The position numbers were made by a program, and so were the translations under genes. From assembly GCA_048213135.1 (NCBI GenBank), contig PS015099.1, positions 8,547 to 57,656 of the forward strand: 49,110 nt of DNA, read 5' to 3'. This document shows positions 33,971-45,114 of the stretch, in pieces. The first letter of the stretch is position 1; every line of letters starts with the position of its first letter. A model generated the notes under the pieces. That model did no database searches. It saw nothing but the letters and a program-made list of their open reading frames with translations, and was not told where the DNA came from. Source of the stretch: Reclinomonas americana ATCC 50394. Lineage: Eukaryota > Jakobida > Jakobea > Jakobida.

Positions 33971-35583
33971 TTATGAGGAAGGCGTGGGGGACGAGGGGTC
34001 CTTTTTGACGAGACGGTAGATGGCTGACTCCTGGAACTTGCGCGTCTGAATGTCGCCCTCCTCGCTAAAGACCATGTAGTGCTCGTCGCCAATCGCAAAG
34101 TACTCCACGTCGGTGGCGCCCACGGTGTCGAACCGCTGGTGTACACGGAAGCGACGAATGGTCGGCTCGTACACGTAGACGGTGGAGCGCGCGTGATATC
34201 GCTTCCCGTGTCGGTCGCCAAACTCGGCCACCGCCAGGAACTGGAAGCCGGCCGCGGAGAAGAACTCGGCGGCGTGCGCTCCATCGGTGCCCATTTCTTG
34301 CACCAGCGAGAAGTCGTCGGTGGCCGGGCTGTATGAGTACAGTTGCGAGGCAATGTGCGGCGTGTTGTCGTCGCGATCGTTGCTGGGAATAGGGGGAGAT
34401 GAGAAACGCGACATGGAGAACAACAAAGCAGAAAGAAAGAAGCCTCCTCGCCCCTTCCCTTCTCCTCCACCCTTTTACCCTTCTCCTCCACCCTTTTGCC
34501 CTTCCCCTTCCCCGTGCCCTTCTCCCCACCCTTTCCCTTCCCCTCACCTAAAGAACACGAAATGCTCGTTGAACATGTGGAACGCTTCCGCATCGTGCGC
34601 CCCGGTCGTCGGCACCGACTGACGCGGCACAAACTGGTGCCGCGAGAAGTCAAACTCCCACATCACCGACGGCGTGTGCCAGCCTGACTGCCGCGAGTGG
34701 TACGCGGCAGCGGCGAGGAACACGCGGTGCGGGCCAACCAGCGACACAGCCATGCTGGCCACGCCGGGCACGACCAGCTGCTGGAACGGCTTGAAGGGCG
34801 GCTCGCTGCCCGTGGCCTCCGGATCGAAGCGGAACACGGCAAGACGCGACGCAAAGTTCTCCGCCACCGCCAGATACAGATCGTCGTCAATGTAAAAGGC
34901 CTCCAGCTGGCCAGCACCGTCCGACACAATCACCTGCGATCGAGCCTCGTGCTGTGAGCAGAGCAAGAGAGAGAGAGAGGAAGAGAAGAAGATCGCCGCT
35001 GACCTGTCGCTCCACAAACTGCGTGCCATCGTGCTCATACACCACCGACGTTTTGCCGTAGTAGTTGGGCACGGCGAGGAAGTGTCGCAGCTTCTCGCCC
35101 TTCTTGCCCGTCGCCGTCGGATAACAAAAGGCCTCCCAGCCGTGCGCTCCAATGGTGGTCAGATGCTGAATGCCCTCCAGTGAGAGACCTCCATGTGGCG
35201 CACTCTCGACGCGGAAGATCACCGACGAGGCAGCCATGTTGGGGCCTAGGTGTGTGAAAGGGACAGAGGGTGTGAGAGGGAGAGAGAGAGAGGCAAAGAG
35301 TAACAGGTTCGTCGTCATTCTTGTTCCTCTTCTTCTTCTCCTCCTCCTCCTCCTCCTCCTCATCCTTCTTCTTCTTTTTCTCCTCCTCCTCCTCCTAGTC
35401 ATCCTTCTTCTTCTTCTTCTTCTTCGTCGTCGTCTTCTGTCGTACGTACGGTACGTCGTACGTACGTACTACGGTACGACACTACGACACACGACACTAC
35501 GTCTACTCGTACTACACTACCACTACCTACTACCAACGNNNNNNNNNNNNNNNNNNNNNNNNNNNNNNNNNNNNNNNNNNNNN

Positions 35584-35645
<62 letters not shown>

Positions 35646-35665
35646 TCGTCGTCTCGTCTCTCGTC

Positions 35666-35718
<53 letters not shown>

Positions 35719-35774
35719 CCTCCTCCTCCTCCTCCTCTCTCTCTCTCTCTCTCTCTCTCTTCTTCTTCTTCTTC

Positions 35775-35811
<37 letters not shown>

Positions 35812-36135
35812 CTCAACTGACTCCATCCCAAAAGTTTGCCACTGCCAGAAAGTTTCCCAAGCCCTCGATGCTGAAGAACTCCCAGCCGGCCGCTCCCTGC
35901 GTTGGCACAGTGCCGATCTTGACCCACTCAAGCTCAATGGCAGAGCCGACCACTGTGGAGGACAACTGTGCCGAGAGAGAGTGTGTGTGAGAGAAGGGGA
36001 GAGAGTGTGTGAGAGAGAGAGAGCACGCACTGCGTCTGTGAGTCCGCCTGCGTTGTCCAGGAGATGCGCATGTGTCACTGCACAGGTACATGCCAGCAGG
36101 AGGAGGAGAACGAGAAGAGCAGATCGCTGTTGCAT
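33971..36135 (-). CDS. Secreted EAR/EPTP beta-propeller protein, 436 residues
   Basis: Five exons (minus): 36031-36135, 35818-35965, 35004-35245, 34548-34951 and 33971-34382; phases close (1311 bases with stop). Residues 1-23 are a signal peptide (MQQRSALLVLLLLLACTCAV). Seven repeats follow with the EAR/EPTP pattern, e.g. GWEFFSIEGLGNFLAVANFW then DGVSPNMAASSVIF, RHFLAVPNYYG with SVVYEH, and GFQFLAVAEFGDRHG with STVYVYE. Seven repeats make one seven-bladed propeller, as in animal LGI and TSPEAR proteins; unlike LGI there are no leucine-rich repeats. It has no transmembrane segment, so it is probably a secreted binding protein; its ligand is unknown. Intron 2 (35246-35817) starts GTTGAG, carries the TACG/(TC)n repeats and gap, and joins two halves of one EAR motif. 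Confidence 0.88.
35438..35816. repeat. TACG array, 45-N gap and (TC)n microsatellite inside an intron
   Basis: GTCGTACGTACG and CGTACGTACGTAC variants at 35438-35482, then ACGACACTACGAC-type relatives, a gap at 35539-35583, and over 200 bases of (TC)n with CTT and TCC interruptions to 35809. To the left, 35325-35420 is (TCC)n/(TTC)n. This mirrors the repeat block at 30480-30659, where the same TACG array adjoins (GA)n. Confidence 0.85.
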
Positions 36136-36316
36136 GCGCGCGGAAAAACGAAGGAAGAATACTGCTTCTTTCGCGCCAAAACCATTGTCATGCCGCCACC
36201 CTTTCCTTACCCTTCAGGTTACGCTCCTTTTGATGTCGCCGACATTGGAGTAGCTTTGATGCTTTCGCGCCGAACAACGTCATGCATTCTTCTGACNNNN
36301 NNNNNNNNNNNNNNNN
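36136..36316. other. Short interval with 20-N gap of unknown size
   Basis: Positions 36297-36316 are N, probably a placeholder. The 160 readable bases to the left (36136-36296) are the 5' flank of the EAR-propeller gene; minus-strand frames here do not continue the glycosyltransferase-like protein in any convincing way. The missing C-terminal exons of the gene to the right must lie in this gap. Confidence 0.6.
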
Positions 36317-38459
36317 TGCCGCCATGTGCGGCCGAGTACTCCTGGTAACAGCGCAGGAAAAGGGCGACGGCGGCGGAGGGTGACTCGGTGGAGAGAGTTT
36401 GACTGCGCACTTGCATGCCGACGGCTGTCGAAAGGGGAGGGTACGTGAGCGAGGAGCTCGGGAAGTGCAGTGCGTTGCGACTCAACTGTACGACTCGTCC
36501 ATGCGCCTGCGCAGACGCGACATGACTCGTTGAATGTGATTCGACGGTCGCAGCAGAGCGCCAATGCTGTGAAAAAGAATAGATGCATGAGAATGGCTGA
36601 CGTGTCCTTGCACCGCGCGCATGTCAGCGTCGACGCAACATGCGGCCCGTGTCGAGCAAGGCACCACTGAGACGATCGCGCTGCACCAGTGCGCGAGTGA
36701 GCATGGCCAGTGAGGCACGCGAGCGAACCGTAAGCATCGGCTGCAGGGCACTGTCGCCGTGCTGCAGCGCCAGCGCGCTGACCGCAAAACCTGCAACAGG
36801 GTGAGTAATCCTTGCTCCGTAATACCGCACTCCATAAAACCCGCACCCTCATGGTCCAAATCCAGCGACTGGGAGCCAATGGTGAAGCAAAGGCGCGACT
36901 GAATGTCACTGAGCTCGTACGGTCGCATCAGGGGCACAAAGAAGCGATCGAACGACGCCGGCGGCTGCCAGTCGATCACCAGCAGACGGTGGGTGAGTGC
37001 TGCAAAATTCACCGCGTCGGCCAGCTGCTCCATGCGCCGACCAATGCCTGTGCGCGGATGGCGCAGAGTGAACAACTCTGTCGATGGGGATCGATCTTAA
37101 CCAGCAGCCTCACCTCCCACCGGCTGCCAGATGAGCACTCGCGGCAAGCAGCCACGCGTCTGTGTCACCAGCTCCCGTTGCCAGGCGAAAAACGATGCCA
37201 CCAGCTCCGACTCTGCGGTCGGCGAGTGCCACGCGGAGAACTCGAATGGTCTCCACTCGGTTTCTACAAACGAGTCAGTGGCGTAGAAAACCGATGGTCC
37301 ACATCGCTGCCGCTCACCAAACAACACATCGTAGAATCGCCTCTGAGGTCGTGTGGGCGACAGAAGCAAGTCGACCTCCACATTCTCGTAGTGCATGCAG
37401 TTCGACTCCTCGATCTGCACCCACACCGCCCACACGAGCAGTGCCAGTGCAACAGCAAGTGTGGCCACGAGAAGAATTCGCATGCACCAGTCACTCTGCA
37501 GAGCGATGCAGAAGCACAGTTGTTATCACAAGACGAGCGCCACAACCACACAAACGCCCCCAACCCCACGCACCTCGCGACGCCGCCGCTCCTCCGCCTC
37601 CCGCTGCTTCTGCTGCTCCTTGGCGATGCGTAATCTCAGCAGCGACTCGGCTGCGTTGGAGACTGGACCGCGTCTACCTGGCGCTGGTGTGGAAGCAGTA
37701 GTAGCAGCAGCAGCAGCAGCACCAGCAGGTCGCCGCCCAGCACCAGCCACCGCCGCTGCGTTGTTGACAGACTCTGTCAATGTCGAGATCGATCCACCAC
37801 CAAACACTCCAGCACCATCATCCGCGTACTGCAGACGCCGCCGAGTGCTGCCTGTCGCTCGCGTATCGCGTCGCGGAGGTGGCTCGGTGCGAGTGGACAG
37901 CGCACTCACCAGAGGCTACAACACCAATCAGTTCAACATCGTCATCATCAATCATAATCATCTGATGTGGCATTTCGCGCCCAACCTTGCCACGCACAGT
38001 CTCGGCGGTCACTGCCAGTGGGCGTGCGTTCTGTGACGGTGCATCGCCCTCCGCCATGAGATCATGCAAGAGGCGCTGCCAGTCGGCCTGCGACGATGCG
38101 GTGGAGGAGGCGGTGGAGGAGAGCGATGACGTGGATGTGGCGGTCTCTCCTCCTCCTCCTTGATGGTGCTTGATGCTCCACGGATGCCGCTCTGTCGCAC
38201 CAGACGCTCCTCCTCGTGCTGCTACCGCTGCTGCTGCTGCTTCATTGCGCCCCGTGCGTGTGAACGACCATGCCCGATCGTACAAGTACGATGAGGAGCC
38301 GCCATTGCCGCCACTGTCATCGTCGTCGTCATCATGATCGGCGGGTGGCACTGGCGAGTGATACGAGGTGGGTGTGACGAGTGGAGAAACATCGGCACTC
38401 GGGGGCGCCAGGTACAGCTCCGAGGCCAGCACCGGTGGGGCCACAAGGCGCCGGCGCAT
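36317..38459 (-). CDS. Fucosyltransferase-like type II membrane protein (3' end missing)
   Basis: Eight exons (minus), phases checked: 37910-38459, 37574-37851, 37318-37495, 37114-37263, 36847-37077, 36640-36790, 36487-36566 and 36424 into the gap at 36317; 575 residues so far. Residues 1-280 are a long disordered cytoplasmic part with acidic (DDDDDD), Ala and Gly runs and a basic helix. One transmembrane segment follows (RILLVATLAVALALLVWAVW, about 281-302). The lumenal part has TGIGRRMEQLADAVNFAALT, then HRLLVIDW and FDRFFVPLM, and later VGMQVRSQ. These resemble the GxGxR...LLxDW...FFxP and VGxQxR blocks of Golgi fucosyltransferases (plant FUT1-like and NodZ/FUT8-like folds). The family call is by motif only; donor and acceptor are unknown. 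Intron 6 has a GTTGCG donor (36639). The C terminus is lost in the gap. Confidence 0.65.
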
Positions 38460-39261
38460 GCGTGTGTCGACAATCAATGTTCGGTCGACAAATCGATCGG
38501 GTTGTCAAACGCAAGACGCAAGATCTGCACTTGCCAGCAGGAACGCTGGGAGGTGGACGAGGATCCGACCGAGCAGCAAAAAGTTGCAGCACGCTCGTAT
38601 CTTGCAATTGAGAAACAGGATTTTCCCATTGTCGCGACCTCGAATTCGAAGCACGAGGGCCGCCAAGGCTGCTGACCTGTTTCCCGATTCAGCCACGACC
38701 CCCAACTCCCCCCGGGTTCAGCTTTTCGCCCACCTCAACTGCAACACAGCAACAAATATCGATACTGTACATCGATTCGAACCCAGCATTTGACGAGAGG
38801 ATCGCTGCCAGCGGCGGCATCCTCGCACTCCACTTGTCTAGATCTCCTCGTTCTCCCCTTCTATGCATCACCATGGCAAGCAGTGATCCTCTGCGCACCA
38901 TGATCGCAAGGAAGATCCTCCACTTCAAAAAGATCCTCACATCCGCCGCCACTCGCAATTGACGCCGCGCTCGACACGGCGGTCGTCGCACGCTGCGCCA
39001 CCGACTAGTTGATGCGTGCAATCAGATGCTTGCAGCGTGCGGTGCAGCGGTCGACCAGGGGTGTGTGTCGGGCAGGCTGCAGCGGGCGGTGCGCACTCGA
39101 GCGAATGAATTCGAATTCCGCGTGTTCAAAATCAATCCTCTGACGGAAAATCTCGATATCAGACAACCCTCCTTCCCCACCCACTTTCGCTTTATCTGCG
39201 GAGCAAAGACCACCGCCTCCCTCTCTACCGCTCTATCGCTTCATTGCTCTCTCTCTCTCTC
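38460..39261. promoter_or_regulatory. 802-bp divergent intergenic region
   Basis: Separates the glycosyltransferase-like gene (-) from the EGF-repeat gene (+), so it should contain both promoters. No gene seen. Small features: AAGATCCT twice near 38911 and 38929, GAATTCGAATTC near 39108, and a CT-rich stretch just before the EGF ATG. No clear TATA box. Confidence 0.5.
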
Positions 39262-42200
39262 ATGAAATACGCTTCTGTTCTGCTCGTGCTGCTGGGGCTC
39301 GGCCTCCTCCTGGCATGTCTGGCCAGCACTGCTCGTGGTTTGTTCGCCCCCCTGGCCCTGCCCACCTTCATATTGAGGGCTGTGACTGACACATAAGGTC
39401 CGATCTCTCTTGTCTCTTCTGCAGCTGACTTTTACGAGGATGCCTCGCTTGGTGAGTCACGATTGCAACAACATTGATGCACGTGAAATCTGTTGTTTTG
39501 ATCGTCTGTGACTATTGCAGAGGATGACGGCGAGGAGGGTATCCTGAAGGCCATCTGCACGCCGAACGGTGGCGAATGCAACCCGAACGTACGTCTGCTC
39601 GCCGACTGCTCCACCTCGTTGCAATTGTCGGTGAAATAATACTCATTTCGATTGCGCAGGGTCAATGCAAGAAGGGCAAATGCGAGTGTCACTACAAGTT
39701 GCGTCTCCCTCTTCCTCTCACATTCTTTCCTCTCTGTTATTAACGCGCTGCGCGTGCAGCTGCTTCAACTTTGGTGGAAACGACAATCGATGTGACTAGT
39801 TGCGGAGCTGTTGGTTTTTCCGAGTGGATTCTCCCGCTTGCCTAATCTGTTTGTTGTCGACTGGTGCAGCTGGAAGGGACCGAAGTGTACGTGCCACAAG
39901 TACGCCACTTGGTGAGTGTGGAGTACCATCGTTACCGTGGCAGCAGCACGTCATCCGCTGACTGCGCTTTTTCGCAGTTCGAGCCACGGCCACTGCGATT
40001 CCAGTATGTTCGAGTGAGCGCATATAAATTCTTGAGGTTTTGACCCGGTTTCTCACACTGCGAGAGCACAGACGGCTTCTGTGTGTGCGACAAGGGCTAC
40101 TATGGACAGAAGTGCAACAAGAAATGCAGCGTTGCGTCTCTCCTCCTCCCATGCTACGTGCTGCCGGTCCGCCGGCTGAAAATCTCGTGCATTCCGCAGA
40201 ATGACAAGGCATGCAGCGGACACGGCTTCTGCAACGCCAAGGGCGGCTGCACGTGCGAGAACAACTGGGCTGGGGTGCGTGCTTGCCAAGCTTCTATCGT
40301 TTGTGCGCGAGACTCTGTTGCTTACCTTTCGCTCTTTCTCGCAGTACGAATGCGAGAAGTGCGCTCCGAACTTCTACGGCGACAAGTGCAAAGTGTTCTG
40401 CTCGGTTCGTGCGTGTGATGTAACCTTCCTCCTCGAGCTCGCCAGGCATCTGCTCTCATTGCTTGCGCCCTGCACACAGGACAAGAAGACATGCAACGGG
40501 CATGGCAAGTGCAACAAGCACGGCAAGTGCGATTGCAAGGAAAACTATTATGGCGACAAGTGCGACGTGTTCTGCTCGGTGAGTGTGTGTGGCGTGTCAC
40601 GCAGGTTGCATCTTCTGCCCCTCATGGATCCTCGCACACAGGATAAGAAGTCGTGCAATGGGCACGGCAAGTGCCAGGACGACGGCTCGTGCGATTGCAA
40701 GGACAACTACTACGGCACTCACTGCAGTGTGTTCTGCTCGGTTTGTGCACACGGCACTTCACTCCACTGCCTACGCATGCTGCTGGCTCACATTCCCAAC
40801 GCAGGACAAGGACACCTGCCACGGACACGGCAAGTGCAAGGACGACGGCTCATGCAAGTGCAATGAGAACTACTATGGAGACAAGTGTGGCGTATTCTGC
40901 TCGGTTTGTGCAAACTTACACTTCTCTCTTCTGCTTCCATATGCTGATGAGCTCACGCCCTTGACGCGCACGCGCAGCCTCACGACACGTGCAATGGACA
41001 CGGCAAGTGCAAGAACAATGGCTCGTGCGACTGCGAGGAGAACTACACTGGGGTGCGTTCATGATCACAGATTCTCGGTTTGGCCGACACGTCCACGCAC
41101 GCAGCGCTTGCTTGTGCAACAGGTTGTGCTCACCACCGGTTTGATGTTGCACAAAAAAGGACTCGTGCGACAAGTGCGCCGAGGGATTCTCGGGCCCGAA
41201 ATGCACCAAAAAGCCCCACCCCGACAGCTGGCGAAATGGCATTCGCAGTCGCGGCAACGCCGACGGCACTGGCACTGACTGCACCAACCCGGTGGGCGGC
41301 GGCGTCACTGGTTCCGAGGCCGTGTGCAAGATCGCCTGCAATGTTGCGTTTCTTATGTGTGCAGCATGTGTGTGAGTGAGAGAGAACGAGGATCCGGAGG
41401 AAGCTGATGTGTGGACACAGGCGACATTGACGTGCAGTGGAAACGGCGCATGCCTGCCCGATGGAGGCTGCAACTGCACCTACGGATGGGCTGGGGTGCG
41501 TGCCACTGTGTGCACGCTAGCAGTGCTCATGATCAGTGTGTCAACAGTCGATAACCGAGTGTTGTTGTTGTGATCACACAGTTGCACTGCGACCAATGCG
41601 CTCACCTTCACTGGGGCCCGGAGTGCACCTTCTGCGAGGTACGTGTAGATACCTTGCGCACATGACGATAGCTTGCCTGCTCACTTGTGCAACTCACAGC
41701 CGAACATCTCCTGCAACGGCCACGGCACATGCAGCACGAATGGAACCTGCGAGTGTACCGGCAACTTTAACGGGGTACGCTGCGTTTGTCGATGCTGAGC
41801 ACACTACTGCATCAGCTCAGGCACATTTGCAGGACGACTGCTCCACCTGCACTGATGGCTTTTATGGTCCCGACTGCAACGTCACCTGCAGTGTTCGTGA
41901 CTTGTACTACTAATTTTATTATTGTCTCTTTGTTGACAGTCACTCTCTCTTTCGACTGACTGCATCGCGACTGATGCACAGGCCAACACCACATGCAACA
42001 ACAACGGTGTCTGCAGCAGCACCACAGGAGAGTGCGAGTGTGACTTTGGTTGGGATGGGGTTCGTATCGATTGATCTGTGACTTTGATCTGACGTGTACC
42101 ACACTCACGTCGTAATGCAGGGTGATTGTGCTACTTGCGCTCCTGGCTTCCTCAACCTCAATGATACTTGCCAGCCGTTCTGCAACGTTGCGTGCTCACA

Positions 42201-43847
42201 AGAACATTATCAAAGGGGACTGATGACTCAATTTTATTTCTCGCTTTCACAGTCGACTGCCGACTGCAACAATCACGGCACGTGCGCCAACGGCACGTGC
42301 GAGTGCGAAACCCTGTGGGCTGGAGTGCGTCATCTCTGCACCACCGTCTGCCATTCATCTCCTGGTGTGCATTGACTCCTGTTTGCACACACTGCAGGTC
42401 CACTGCGAGAATTGTGCTCAGTCCGGCTTCTACGGATCCAACTGCGACGTTCAATGCGATGTTGCGTGCGTGCGCTCGCTGTGCAGTCCGTGTACTGTGC
42501 ACACTTGGCCCATACATTGTATGTATGTGATAGGCGGCCACCAACTGCACCAACCACGGACAGTGCAGCAGCGACGGATCATGCACCTGCAACGACGGCT
42601 TTGCCGGAGTGAGTCACACTCGCGCCGCTACTCCTCTGCTGAAGTTTCCTGTCGCTTACTGTACGCACAGCCCGACTGCGCCAACTGCACGGAGAACTAT
42701 TACGGCGACGATTGCGCTGTCTTCTGCGAGGTGCGAACTGATTTTCACTGCTACCACACGACGACACAACTTTTTGCGACTGCTGACACACATTGCTCTC
42801 CTCCATTTTCTTGATCGCCACGCAGGCCAGCATCACGTGCCTGGGCCGCGGCACATGTGACGGCAACGGCACTTGCGTGTGCAGCGGTAACTTTGCCGGG
42901 GTAAGTGCAGTCGTCAGCAGTCGCCACTGCAAACAATACCCACACTCACTCGTGACTCTAAATCGATCAGCCATACTGTGAGCTTTGCAAGTATGGCTTC
43001 AGCGGCGACAATTGCACGGAGCGGGAGAACAACTGCGATGTTGCGTGGACGCCCTCGAGCACAACCACTGACCACATCACACTCATCACACACTCACACA
43101 CAGCCCGCCGTCAATTGCACGGGCAACGGAATCTGCTGTGCTGACGGTACTTGTGCCTGCAATGCGAACTGGACTGGGGTGTGTCTGCCTTTCAGCACTG
43201 CGTACTCGACACTCACTCCAGCATCGCTACTTACCCACTTGCTTGCACACAGCCTCACTGCGATCAACCGGCAAAGAACAACACCAACACGACATGCTCT
43301 GTTGCGTGCGCACACAGCGTGTCAGGTGATGTGCCTGTGTCGCGCCTCACCTCGTTGTTCCCCTTCGCAGTCCAACTCCGATTGCAACAATCACGGCACG
43401 TGCACTAACGCTAAGTGCGAGTGTTATCAGGATTGGTACGGCAACAAGTGCCAGATCCCAGTCACCACCGACTCGACATGCCAGTATGGTGAGTCGTGTG
43501 TGATAACAAGTGCGCACTTGAGGCATTCACCACGCCACTTTTCCTTTCCCACCAGACAACGACTGCCTCGCCCAAACCCTCGGTGCGAGGGCCGGCAATG
43601 GCGGACTGATTGACGGCGGGCGGTGTGTGAACAACGTATGTGAGTGCGTGTCGGCCAATCCGGGCCTGCACTGCCAGTGCCGCGCAGGTCAGTCAGTGAT
43701 CGCACCATTTCCTATGAGCATCCCTATTCCCCTTACCGAGCGAGCACACACACAGACTCGATTCTGTGCCCGGCGATTGACGCGCGTCTCGCCGTCTTTG
43801 ACTGGCACACCGGCAATTTCCTCGGCTGCACTGGTGTGTGTCAGTAG
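39262..43847 (+). CDS. Secreted multi-EGF (tenascin/laminin-type) repeat protein
   Basis: ATG at 39262 opens a signal peptide (MKYASVLLVLLGLGLLLACL). About 25 short exons give roughly 900 residues, ending at TAG 43845-43847. An acidic stretch precedes a chain of EGF-like modules of the form C-x5-C-x-G-x-G-x-C...C-x-C...W-x-G...C-x2-C...Y-G-x-x-C, e.g. ACSGHGFCNAKGGCTCENNW followed by CEKCAPNFYGDKC. Introns fall repeatedly at two equivalent module positions (after WAG and after the last C-S/E/N/D), so the gene grew by exon duplication. No membrane anchor or GPI signal is visible, so it is probably secreted; a wall, matrix or adhesion role is inferred. Donors at 39698, 39799, 40131, 41343, 42187, 42461, 43040 and 43301 are GTTGCG. 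The donor at 39799 follows TGT GAC TA, so moving it three bases downstream would include TAG. Confidence 0.88.
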
Positions 43848-44187
43848 TATCACCGCCCACAGCCTTTCGATTTAGAGCCTGCTCGTGACCGGTTGTGCAT
43901 GCATGCTGGTGCGAGCGGTGGTGACAAGACCAAGTGAAAGACAGAAGATCATCAAACCTGTTCTTCAACAACAGTTTCTTCATTTTTCTTGCGTCCTCCT
44001 CTCCAACCACACACCAGTCGTCTTACTTTGGCAACACACAAGCACACACGCACACACACACAAGTATTCATGGGCATGCAATACTGTGGCGTGCAGTGCA
44101 ATGGTGACAAAGAGACTGGCGCGGCCGCGAAAACAATAATGATAGGCACACACACGGGCATGGGCATTGGGCATATTATGGGGCGTG
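43848..44187. other. 340-bp convergent intergenic region
   Basis: Lies between the 3' ends of the EGF gene (+) and the Ubl-SAM gene (-). Contains (CA)n at about 44037-44063 and AACAATAATGATAGG near 44131. No gene seen. AATAAA occurs at 44233-44238 (CTCAATAAAGG), but that is inside the last coding exon of the minus-strand gene. Confidence 0.5.
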
Positions 44188-45078
44188 TTAGAGGGTGCGA
44201 TCGACACCCCATCGAGCGCGATGCAGTTCCTCAATAAAGGACAGCAGTGTCTTGCGCTCTCCCATGCGCGAGAGTCCCATGTCCTTCAGGTCGGCCTCGG
44301 TGAGCACCGAGATGGCCTCCAGGCGGCTGAAGCCGTTTTCCTCCAGCACCTGCAGAATGCTGACTGGCATCTTGCAGTGCTTCATGATCCAGTTCTCGAC
44401 TGAGACGACAGAGTGAATTGGAGTCAGTTGTCTGCATGAAACCGAGCTGCAACAAATAGGGGGCCCACACTCTTACCTGACATGCTCAGCAGACTGCCGC
44501 CGGGTGCTGCGGTTGCGCGAGGCGACGCTGACGAACCCTGCGAATCCTCAATGGTGTCCGAGTTGAGACTGTAGCCGTCGCTGCTGTCGCGATACGCCGC
44601 CGTCGCCGAGGAGCCCGCCGCACCACCAGCCGCTGGTTTGGCCTTGGCCACCTTCTTGACAATTTTTCTGACAATGCGCTTCTTCGGCTTTTGTGGATTG
44701 TCACCACCACCGCCACCGTCCGCGGCAATCGACCGCGGGTTGCCACCATTCGGGCTGGACTGCGCGCTCGGCGACGAGCTGCCGCCAGGCGCAGCGAAAG
44801 CGGTCGCAGAGCCGGCGAGGATTGGGCGGGGTGCCGCCACAGGCACGGAGATGGCGGGCGGGCGAGCGCGGGACAACATCACTGGCGATGCTGCGCCGGC
44901 GTGGCCGTAAGGTTTCGGCTTGATGGCGGTCGGCGACAGCGCGCCCTCAATCGACGGGCTGGTGGCCTCCGGGGACGACGCAATCGGCGTAAATGCCACC
45001 ACATGCGGTGGCGATGACATGGGCAGCGGGCGCGACGGCTGTGTCGGCGCGGCAGCCACAGCAGCAGCAGCCTTCTGG

Positions 45079-45114
<36 letters not shown>

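Noticed and set aside
38700-38800. tRNA gene suggested by GGTTCGAATCG (minus strand near 38780)
   Set aside because: It looks like a B box, but the flanks do not form a T stem or acceptor stem and no A box is at the right distance.
39799-39869. GTTGCG introns as GC-AG introns (cut GTT|GCGT)
   Set aside because: The later cut would leave an in-frame TAG in the exon ending at 39798. It would also add residues to Hsp70 and break the constant cysteine spacing of the EGF modules.
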